Below, piece after piece: positions 24,601-36,600 of a stretch of 64,000 nucleotides of DNA. The DNA lies in NCBI GenBank assembly GCA_033032175.1, contig CM065316.1, positions 3,070,115-3,134,114 on the forward strand, in the 5' to 3' direction. The notes below the pieces were generated by a model. That model saw only the letters and a list, made by a program, of their open reading frames with translations. It was not told where the DNA came from and ran no database searches. Origin of the DNA: Saturnia japonica. Its lineage: Eukaryota; Arthropoda; Insecta; Lepidoptera; Saturniidae. Numbering within the stretch: the first letter of the stretch is position 1; every line of letters starts with the position of its first letter. The position numbers and the translations under genes are program-made.

Positions 24601-27600
24601 GTAACAATAATCTTTCTATTATAATTATTATTGGTATACCACGGGTGACGACAAGGCTCGTTTTGGATTGACTTGCACCAAATTCCTTTTATTTTGCATC
24701 TCTCGTCAAATAAAGATTTCCAAATATTAAAAAAAAAAAAAAAAAATATTTATTAATTCTGAGTAGTTTGGATCAATATTAACTACTCTGCCAAAAATTA
24801 CGCCTAATTTTGGTTTTTCTGTTGTTGTTGGTTGTTTTCTGATTAAGTGGTACTTTTTACAGGGCACGCAGAGTAGTGCAATTATAACTAGCTGTGCCCG
24901 CGGCTTTGCACACGTGGACTAAGACAAAAATACTTATTGTGGGTTTTCTTTAGAAGATAGACATACACTCTCGCTGACTTTTTGTAAGTCTTTTTAATGT
25001 CTAAAGTTATGTAGTGCATTAATTTGTTATATCTCTTATCGTTTACTCAGCGTAATCCATTTAAGCGCCCGAATTGATTCACCATGAACAGTTTATTTTT
25101 AATTTGCGCAGAACCTTAATTCTCTTTCTAAAGTAAAAGTAGCTTAAGTTACTTCTTATAAAATCAGCTATCTGCCAGTGAAAATCCTGCAATAATCAGA
25201 ACATCCATTTCAGGGATTACCCGTAACAAACAGACAAAAAAAATTTAAAATTGCTGATTTGTTATATGTATCGTATATAATTTCATATGCATTTAGTACA
25301 GAGCTGTTATTTTGACATTACAAACAGACACTTCAATTTTATTAATTTTATATATATAAATCCACCACACTCAACATCAGCAAACAATCGAAGAAAATAA
25401 TATCAGCATAAATTGCCGAATAATAACAACTCGGGCATGATTTAAATATTAGCCAAGAATATACATAATTACTATACTAATACATATAATTAATATAATA
25501 TATATACATATATATAATATATTACATATATATAATATTTATATAATATATATATACATATATATTATATATATATGCGTATCAAATATAGCTATTTGAT
25601 ACGCACGCATCAGCTAATTAGCTGCTAGTGTGTCTTACCAAATATAATATATATAATAGATAAGCCATTATTAAAATACTTAAATTACCTCCGTAACAAC
25701 GGTATCGTTGTTCTCATAAATCCATTCCGTACATTCGTCCAGTTTCTCCGTGAAGCTTGTGTTGGAGCAGTGACCGGATTCGAAGTCGTTCCTGAGGACA
25801 GGTCTCAAGCATTTGTCTTGCACTGAACTTGGCCACCATTGCGGATAAACAGCTGTCGAGTTCAAGTCCTCGCATTTCGGTACTATGCATCTGAAATATA
25901 GGTGAAAAAATATTTACTTACGACGAAGACTTTAACTACTTTGAAATGTCTCATTCGCGAAGCGTGACAGCCTCAGTATCCTAGGAATGTATATTCATTG
26001 TGAACTCAATATCAGAGATCACATTGGAAGTGTTATCTCCGCAACATCCAGGAGACTAGGCGCCCTGAACAGAGTGCGACGCTTTATCTCGCCCTGCCAT
26101 CTGTACCTACTTTATAAGGCTCAGGTTCCGCCGTGCCTGGAATATTCTTCGCATCTCTAGAATGGTTCCGCCCAATACCTTCTTACCTTAGATAGGATGC
26201 GGTAACGAGCTGTTCGCATTGTGTATGATGCAAACGTCTCTAAGTATTTAGAACTAGATGTTGTTTTCCTCTCCAAGTTGATTAAAGGCTCTATAGAGGC
26301 ACCGAATCGTTTATCGTCTTTAACATTTACTGTCCCAAGAAAATTACCGAGACCGGCTAGTTTTAACCTATTTGCTACAGAAAGAGTGCTCTCTAACATG
26401 AGGTATAATGCTCCCATAGCGCAAATAATGAGATTGATTAATATACTCCACAAATCAAACAAGCTAGATATTTTACATGACGACGTTACTGAAATAAAAA
26501 AAAAAATTTGCTCAGTTAGAAGAGTAATGGTGACACAGTAGTTTACCTTTTGTTAGAATTTAAGTTTTGAAGTGATAACTTCTTTTTTGTAGGGTAAACC
26601 GCTTCGTAACGTAACACATTACGGCGCCAGTCTGTCTGGTTTCCTTTCTCTACTCAGTGTTCTAATGTACATATTCAAGAATTGTAACTAAGGATAAAAT
26701 ATATCTTATAATCAATACAAGATTTTATTAATAAATAACCTTTCCTCACATTATCATATTAATGCATAATGTTTAAGTAATAACCTAGGCTTTTCTCAAG
26801 TTAAACAATTTCAATATTAAATAGTCCAACTTAGATTAGTTTAAGTTATCACTTCTGTCGAGCGTCTCGAGACACACACGTTTTTTTTATATTTGTTTGT
26901 TACCTTTGAATTTGCTTTCTCTTCTGTTTCTTGTTACTCGTTATATTATCTTTATGATATAGTTTACATTTTTAATTATAGTAGCATTATGCAATGTTCT
27001 CTGTGTATATTTATTTTCTTGTTTTAGTTTTTATTACCTATGTAAGTGTTCAAATAAATAAATAAATTCAACTACGAAAGACACATTGCCTCCGTGAGCG
27101 TGTTTTATCGTCTGCATCATGGTGAATATTATGAAGGGTTGTTTGACCTCATCCCGTCATCTCTCTTTCACTACAAAACCATGCGCTTCTCTAAGTCTTA
27201 TCTTTCCGTACCGTGCAGATGTTGAACAGTCTCCCACTAAACGGGACCCCCTTCCTATGATATTGAGCTCTTCAAACGAGCCGTGAAGAGGCATTGCAGC
27301 AGAACGGCATAACATCGCCGGCTGCCGATGAAATTTATGTCACCGTCGGTCGCTAGTGTTTGTGGACTCTACCGTACTTACCATCAGACAATGTACAGTC
27401 ATTGTGTCTAGCTAGTATATAAAAACGACTCTTTTATTATTGTATCTTAGTTGTGGTAGTTGTCATTTTCATTCAAACATTCCGAATTGCAAGTCAAACA
27501 CCCTTCAGAACGAATCACAACGCTGCTGATTTGTTGCAGAAAAAGGTTTCACGTTTATGCTATGTTTACCAGTGTAATTTTGGTCAAGTTCTATCACTAT

Positions 27601-30600
27601 GAGATATCATTTAATTGAAATAGGTACCAATATAATATATTCAGTAAACGACGTAAATAATATAAATTTATCAGCAACGCGTTTATACAACTATATTATT
27701 AATATTTTTCTCCTAGAGACAAGGAGACACGGAACGTTATTATAACATATTATACAGTTTTATTCACTCAAATGAACAAAGGATATCTTAAGATAAACAC
27801 AACAAATTAAAGTATTAGTAATAAAACCGACAGTCGCGTGTTTATATAGCAACAAAGATGTACGGGAGATAGTGAAAGTGATAAAATATATTACACCTGT
27901 TTAAAAAAACATAAATATGTATATCTTTTATAAATCTCTTTAAGAATCCTAAGTCATCAGGACTCGAACTATCAACCACTCGTACTGTACATACATCAAT
28001 GCGTACAAGTATGGTCGTCACACTGCTAGGCCAATTCTACGACTATCATAGTTGTGGATCTCAGGACTGGCATTAGCCATTTATAATGAATGTATTCTAT
28101 CTCATTTTCTCGCACGTTAAATCCTTTAAATGTATGTGTTTGTATCTTTTTCGTTTCATCGCGTTTCGAACCACAATGAAGCCTACTGAACAAGTTTTTA
28201 CTTCAAAAATAAGTTTACAAAGAATACAATTGTGGCGATTTTGTTTTCTTTTCTCATTATGCAACTCAATAGCTTATTTCTTTGAATGCGCTAATTGGAA
28301 TTACCAGTAAAATTTGCAAAGTTCGTTTTGCGTTTTTATTACCTATTTATTGAGGAAGGTTATTAAGCTATATGGAATCTAAAGACTGGAGCAGTAACTA
28401 AGAGTTTCAAGCAATTTGGCAAGCACGGGAAGTGAGTAGTACAATGTAGGCTACACGGGCGCGAACACTGGTGAAACAGTAGGGTACAGATGTACAGAAT
28501 AAAAAATCAATTATCGCAAGTCCCTGTATGCTGAAGCTGTCGAGCCTCTAATGGATCTAATGCCCTTATTAAGAGGATACGCGGTCTAAGAAACATTTCA
28601 AGAATAGGTATTTCTAAAATCTATTGATGTCGCGCTGTGCCCGGAACCTCACTGAATAGAGTGCGAGAGTGACAAATGTAGTTCGGACTGATTATACCTA
28701 AGTAAAATTTACAAAATCATATATTCGTGTTCCCCTGTTTCCTCCTCCAAAACTAAACCGATTTTAATTATTTTTTATAAGAAAAACTTCGGCTATGTCT
28801 ATATTTTCCTTTTTCTTTTTGTAGTCGTCAACTCTATTTGCTGGACGTCTGAACATGAAGGTAAAAAGGGTAATTTTCGTAATTTTAAAAGGCTCCTAGT
28901 TATTATAATAATTCATTTAGGGACAAATATCAAAACATAGCGACATGGCAGTGGTAGATATAAATTTTACGAGATAAAAATATTTGCTCTAGTACCATTA
29001 TCCATATAGGAAACAGGGGAATACGTTTGTATGGGCAAAACACTTCCCGCGTTTCCTTTTAAGGCTAACAAGTACAGTCAGTTCGAAAAAAAAAGTGTCA
29101 CTTCGGACGCAAAGTGTTACAGCCTATTAATTTCTCTTACTATCTTTGAATAAGACCAGATCGAATCCATCTCAGTAGTTTTGCCTGATAGATTCAATCA
29201 TGCAGATATATTTTTAAATACCCATACCGGCCCATACGTCCTGTGTTGTGGTGTGTAAATAAAAACTCAAATCAAAATGTCTAACGGATTATTATTACTA
29301 GCGGTCGCCCAATGTTCAAAATTCGACCAGCGCAACTTAACATTACTTAACATTTGCAGTATGCACCTAAACCATTTATTTATAATAAAACACCAACAAG
29401 ATTTACATTCTGAAAAATTATAAGATTACCGACAAAAAAAACATAAGAAATGCAATCTTAATTATAGGAGTTTATGACATAATTACACACAATGAGTAGT
29501 TAATTTATTTCAATCTAGCTGTGCCCGTGGTTTCGCTCTCGTGGACTACAGAATGCTCGCACGAATCTTGCTCCCCCGCTCCGGGCTATTTTAAAGACAA
29601 AAATGCTTATTGTGGGTGTTCCTTATAAGATAGATGTAATAGTAATAACTCTCCCGAACTTTTTTGTAGGACTTTTTAATGCCTACAATTATGTAGTACA
29701 TTAATTTACTATATCGCTTATGGTTTACTCAGCATAAGGCATTTAAGCGCCCGAATTGATTCACCATGACCCAGTCCTTTTCTATTTGTGCGAACCCTAA
29801 TTATTTTTCTGAAATAAAATATCCTACGTTACTACCTATATCATCAACTATCTATTAGCGAAAGTCTCGTTAAAATCGGTCCAACCGTTTCGGAGATTAC
29901 CCGGAACAAACAGACAGACAGACAAAATTTATAAAAATGTGTTTTTTGTTATAGGTATCTTATATACTTTCATATGTATTTATTAAAAAAAACTGTTATT
30001 TTGACATTTCAAACAGGCACGTCAATTTTATTAATTGTATAGAAGAGCACGAATGAATTTGGAAATGTAATAAGAAAAACAAATAAATTTTAACAAATTA
30101 AAATATTAATATATTCTGGTTACTTAGACAAATAGTTTTATATTTTTAAAGGCTATTCGCGAATACGTCTAGATCTAACTTATTTGATTCATCATTTTAA
30201 CGTGATACAATTGTATTCAACGGAGAGAAAAGCCCCAACTTTGTTCGGTAAAGATTAGTAGCGAATATATTAAAACGAGAAACTCTGGGTAGTTTTAAAG
30301 GAACGGTCATATTAACTATACTCAGTAACTCAGTGCATCCAAGATTCCGTTTATCAATTTGTACAAGAATGTGAGGTCGAGCAATGCTCTGCGATCCTTT
30401 AAAGAGTTTAAATTAAAATACTGAAGTCTGTCTTGATATGTAAGCAGTTTTTTTCTTAAATGTAAATTGTATGTCAAATGCCACAATAACCTCTTTTGAA
30501 CCCTTTCTACCTTGTTCACATAAATATAATAATGTAGGTTCCATACCACACTACAAAATTCCAAACAGCTACGTACGAGTTAGTTATATATTACAATCTT

Positions 30601-33600
30601 TGTATGTGCCGACTTTTTTACCGACCCCGATGATAAAATCGAGAAAGCTAACGCGTTTTAGTTCACCGTCTCTTAAGCGTGCCAGCGCCCACTCCCACGT
30701 AACCACCGTTCTATCCGCAGAGGACGGGCGGTCAATTTCGCTCCCACACACCCCCCACATCCACTCTCTCTAGCGGTAACTCAAGCCTAGGTTCGTTCCT
30801 CGGTGTGAAACCCTTGAATCAGGCAGCAGCCACCCGCGCGATACAAGTATCACTGCACGTGCAACACTTAGCAACCCACACACATACGTACCCACCACAC
30901 AGGTTCCGTAAGGGACCTTTTTTTTCTTTTTTTGTTACGCTAATTAGTGTAAAAACACTTTCAGATCACTAAATACATATACACATATCTCCTTTCTTCC
31001 TCCCAGGAGGCAGGGAATATGTATATGTGTATATGTTAGTTAGCTCGAATTTACGGATAGGGAATTAGCCAGATCGCGACTTCATTGCAATCGCGGCAAG
31101 AGCCCAAACCGAGGTTCGGTCACTTTGGCACCCTTGAGCGAGTTGTATTTACTTTCGCGGCTGAATGCTTTAAGCGCTCGCCTCCAAGTCACGGTGAAGC
31201 TGTAAAAGCTGTCTAAGGCTTCAGGGCCCTTATGTCTAACAGTGTAGTCAGTCTGAATAAAAGAATAAAAATCTGACGACTTAAAATATTTTCTGTTACG
31301 TAATACAAAGCCTAAAATTTTAAACCTTCTGTTAACATACATAAATACATAAATCACGCCTTTTTCCCAACGGGGTAGGCAGAGACCACGTCCTTCCACC
31401 TGCTACGATCCAGGCATACATCTTTCGCTTCTTCAACATTCATTAATCTTTTCATACATGCTCGTCGGTTTAGAGTACTCTTGACATGACCTTTCTTCAG
31501 AACATCTCCGATTTGATCGATAAATATTCATCTAGGCCTTCCTCTTCGAACGTTTCTTTTCACACTCGCATCATAAATTTGTTTAGTCATTCTTCTTTCA
31601 TTCATCCTCTCAACATGCCCAAACCATCTAAGCATCCCTTTCTCAGTCCGTGTGACTATATCTTCTTTCACACCACAAAGTTCTCTCATCACACTATTTC
31701 TTATTCACTAAATTTCACTCCTAACATACCTCTTAGCGCTCTCATTTTACTGCATTTATTTTTCTGCCACACCCAGCTTTCACTTCCGTACATGAGTTCC
31801 GTACATTCTGTTAACAATATTATCTATATGCATATCGAAACGCAATTCAGTATCCATAAGGATGCCGAGGTCGCGAACATTATTCAGTGCTGGCAATGGC
31901 CTACAATTTAAAAAGTATTGACGAGTAAAGAATGACTTATTGTGAGAGAAATGAGTTACTTAGCACTTGTCAGTATTCAAAACCATTTCATTTGCATCAC
32001 GCCATTTGATCAGTGAGTTTAAGTAAGTAACGATACGTCACTAGGTGAGTTGATCTGTAAGGTCATTTGCAAAAAGATAACATTTTTGTTCGCAAATTGC
32101 AAGCAGATATCATCGAGGAAAATATTAAATAGTATAGGACCCAAGTTTGAACCCTGTGGAACTCCTGAATGGATATTGAACGACTCGGAAGTATAGGTAA
32201 CCATTAACAACTACCTGCGATCTACGATTGGATATATAAGATTTAACTACTTCAAAAGGTTACCGGTAAAGTCTATTGATGCCAATTTACTAAAATCGGT
32301 GTAAATCACATCAACACACTTTCTTTGACCAAGGAAAGTAGTTAAATCGTCAATAAAAGCCATTAGGTTTGTAGAAGTGGATCTTGCCTTCACAAAACCG
32401 TGTTAAACCGGCGATATCACTCGTTTAAAGTGCCATGAAAACAAAAGAAAATAATAATAGTTCAAATACTTTGGCAAACAAAGGTATAATTGAGATTGGT
32501 CTGTAATTATTATGACCATTTTTATGTAAAGGAATAACTAGCGATGTCTTCCAACATGATTGGAATTACACCAGTACTCAACGCTTTATTAAAAATAAGA
32601 GACAAAGGATAATCAAGAACTTTGGCACATTTTACACCAAAGACCGGTGGAATACCATCCGCACCAGCCCCTTGTATATTCATGTCTTTTTAAAACATTA
32701 AGAAGCTGTTATTTTGTAAATGATACATTGATAAGGCAATCGTTATTACTATTGCAATCATAGCGGTTCAGAATTTGTGTGTTAGTATTATAAACTGAAG
32801 AGAAATAACTAGCGAAAAGGTTGCAAATATTTACTCCCTTAGTAGCTTTTTTATCGTCAAAAATCATTTCAGCTGGATATGCAGTGCTATTATTATTTTT
32901 TAATTTAATAAAATACCATATTAATTTGGGATTTGAGGTCATCGACGTTTCTAATTTAGATATATAGTTATACGTTTTTGTTTGTTCTAAATCGGTGTTT
33001 CAGCATGGCAAATGTCAGTTTGTCTCATGGATTATTATATTTGCTAATAATTATAGCAGAATACCACGGTGGAAATTTACATTTTTTTTGTTTTTTCTTG
33101 GGCACATACTTGTAAATTAGTTTACGAAGAGTCCTGTTGAAAGTATCAGTCATATCCTCAACTGACAGACAGATAGAAAATAAACTAACTCAAGACGTTT
33201 CGCTTAATTTACTGATTATTCTTTCGCAATTGGCTTTCAAAAGACAGAATCTTCCGCTATTATTCGGTGGTAATCCGTTTACACTAAAAATAGGAATCTC
33301 AAATTGTACGGAGGGTGCAAATGATCAACTTTAGAGAGTGGGGCGGGGGGCCGTATTCATACTTAAAGTATTCACCATCATTAGAACCAAGAATAAGATC
33401 TAACACTTTATTTTTGTTGTTAAGGACATTTGATGCAAATAATCATTATATTAATACGTGAAGTAAAACCTTTCTACTCCTTTTTAAGCGTATTGCGTGC
33501 ACGGAAGACAGTGGGATTTGGCATGATTAAAGTTTATATGGAGGAGGAGTGCAGAAAGTAAAAATTTATTTATAATATCTGTTACTAATATATTAAATAA

Positions 33601-36600
33601 AATAAATTAATACTGGGAATCCTAAACCGACTAGTTCCATTGAACTTAGACCCCCCAAAATATTGACATTCTCACTCAACGGAAACTGACAGCAAGTGAT
33701 GTAGATAATACTCATCGTTTAGGTTCATGAATACTGCAAATGTCAATCAGAGAATAGTCTATGATCAAAAAGTCGCTGGTCGAATTTCGACCTTAGGGCG
33801 ATCGCTAGTATTAATTAATATTTCGCTGGGGTATAAGATTTATATTTTTGTTTTGAAGTACGATTGAAATTATTTTGGCTAAGCCAATAAGTCAACACTT
33901 AGCTACCCACATACAACATTACACACGTATGAACACACACACGTGCACACCACACAGGTACATAGGTTCTGTAAGGAAACTTTTTTTTTTTTTTTTGCGC
34001 TAGTTAGACTAATGCGCTAGTTAGTGTAGAAAAATCCATTTCGATTACTAAATACACATACGCATGGTTCCCTCCTTCCTTCCAGGAGGAGGGGAACGTG
34101 CATATGAGTATATGTTAGTTAGCTCGAATTTTCTTAAGATTAGGGAATTTGATAGATCGCGACCTTTTCGCGTTCGCGACGACCGCCCGAGCCGAGGTTC
34201 GGCCACTCTGGCACCCTCGTGCGGGTCGTCACAAACTTTCGCAGCTGAGTGCCCTAAGCGCTCCCCCCCCCCAAGTCCAGTGAAGCTGTAAAAGCCGCAG
34301 CGGCTCTGTTTTTGGATAGGGCCCCTAAGGCTAACAGTGTAGACAGTTAAAAAAAAAAAAGGCTTCCTCTAACATTCCTTTTATATCCATTCTTGTCACT
34401 CCGCACATTCATCTCAACATTCGCATCTCTGCTAGATGCACTCTCCTTTCATCCACCGCTTTCGTAACCCAGCACTCTGGTCCAAACAAAACGACAGGTC
34501 TTATAATAGTTTTATATATTCTCCCCTCAAGATTAAGCGGCATGCGCTGATCATAAGTTGTTCCAGAGATCTGTCACCACTTCATCCAACCAGCATTTAT
34601 TCGGCTCGCTACGTTTCGTTAATGTCGTAGTCACTTTGCAAAACAGAGCCGAGGTACCAAAAATCGAAGCAGACTGACAGATACACCATCTAAGGCAATT
34701 GGAATGTAACCGGAGAGACTCTGTTTCGATTGGACCACAGAGTACTTTGTATTATATACTGGGTCAAAGACTAGTTAATTTATTTCGTATCAATGTGGAC
34801 GACTGAACATTTGTGCACGTGTTTAAATTGTTAGTACGCAATAATAGAAAGGTCACGTAATTTCAGAGCGACGTATTTGACCGGGCGTATATTATGTACC
34901 TACTACTATAGAAATAAAATTGTAATATATGCTATAAGGCCATCTTAAACAATTATATTTTTCTTAATCAATAATGTGGTAAAAGAAATAACATGTTGTA
35001 TTGAATTTTAACTTTGTCTAGAGTTTTGTGAACTTTTTTTATATAACTAATACGGCAAACTTGCCTTGATGGTGTAAGCGGCTACCCTAGCCTATAGAGG
35101 CTTGTAAAACCATAGGTAACCAAGAAGCTCTGATAAACTTACTCATCGCAGGAACATACACAATTCAAGATTATTTGGTTGCGATGTTCTGTATTGTGGA
35201 GGTATTGCACCAATTGCACTGTACCAAGTAGAGAGAAATCTCCAAACAAACTCTCTTAACTAACACTGTTTTCATATTTTTTTTGATTTTTATATAGGTA
35301 CTAGCTGTGCCCGCGGCTTCGCTCAACGTGGATTACAGAATGCCCGCACCAATCTTGCTCCCCCGCTCCGGGCTATTTTAAAGACAAAAATACTTATTGT
35401 GGGTGTTCCATAACAAATATACGTATACTCTCGCTGATTTTTTTGTAGTTCTTTTTAATTTCTACAATTATTTAGTACATTAATTTGCTATATATTTTAT
35501 AGTTTACTCAGCGTAAGCCATTTAAGCATCCGAACTGATTCAACATGACCAGTTTTGTTATTTGTGCGGAACCCTAATTCTTTTTCTAAAATAAAAGTAG
35601 CCTAAGTTACTCCTTATAAAATCAGCTATGACAGACAAAAATTTTAAATACATATGTGTTTTTTGCATTTTATAGTAAAAAGCTCTTATTTTGACATTAC
35701 AAACAGACATCTCAATTTTAATAATTGTATGGATGGATTACACCCTTCAATGTATAGTGAAATGTATTTTTACATCGATAACTTTTATACTATTCCTTTT
35801 AATTTTTTGTATGAAAATAAACAATAATGTATTTAAAAATATATAAATAATTGTTATGGTTTGAATAACTATATTCAACTATATTCAACACGCCATATTG
35901 TGAAGGTTGTAACAGGGTATAGTTTGGTACATCAGTACTTGTTCAGGATATTATAATCCAAACTACTTACAGAGTGTAAAATAAATAATTTTGCCAAAAA
36001 ACGAACTAAATACTAACAAACAAGTTATATTAGTTAATTTGTGTATACAAAGCGAAATTCCACTGATTTACTCGCTGACGAAGCAGATAAATAAAATTGG
36101 AATTGTTCTTTTTAACCAAGACTAAATCAAAAACCATGACGAGGAATGGCATTCTACGTTCATTTTATAATTTATTACATTAACAATATTGAAGGATTAA
36201 ATATTTAAAAAAACTTTATATGTTCTTTGTTTGACCTTCATGACGTCATCACTAGCGTAGACGCATTTTCTTTCTTTCGCCTATGTCAAAAAAGTACCGG
36301 AAACAGATCAATGATACACAAAATGTTAGTTATTTATCCAAATTTATTTCATCGCCTTCAAATAATTATGCTTCTTCAGAAACGATACACTTACGCCAAC
36401 AAATAATCCAATCATCAAAATATTTTTAAACGTTTTTTCCGGAATTGAGTTTAGTTCTCGTCGCGAATTCTCCTTTATATCCTCTACCGAATGAAAACGG
36501 GTGCCAAGAAGTGGTAATTTGAGTTCAGGATAAAGAAAGAAGTCGGCTGGAGCCATATCTGGTGAATGAGTTAGTTGCTCGATGGTATTTGTTGAGTTTT

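Larger units (their letters stand above)
30046..33436 (-). pseudogene. Jockey-like LINE, broken, with two nested insertions
   Basis: A non-LTR retrotransposon read on the - strand. 33437-32943 covers the end of the endonuclease and the linker (LILGSNDGEYFKYEYGPP). 32942-32709 is the pre-RT part (NPKLIWYFIKLKNN..NLFASYFSSVYN). 32210-32060 has the RT motif SGVPQGSNLGPILFNIFLDD and then, in a shifted frame, FAND in place of YADD. 31960-31816 has LNNVRDLGILMDTELRFDMHI. After an RTE insert the protein continues at 31326-31256 (FKILGFVLRNRKYFKSSDFY), and after a second insert at 30605-30100 (LEFCSVVWNLHY, KVERVQKRLLWHL, then TVPLKLPRVSRFNIFATN). Frameshifts and stops are many, so it is dead. It lies in intron 1 of the SLC22-like gene, same strand. 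Confidence 0.75.

Noticed and set aside
31486..31911. 141-codon open frame on the + strand
   Set aside because: It is the reverse shadow of the RTE and jockey LINE coding sequence on the - strand.
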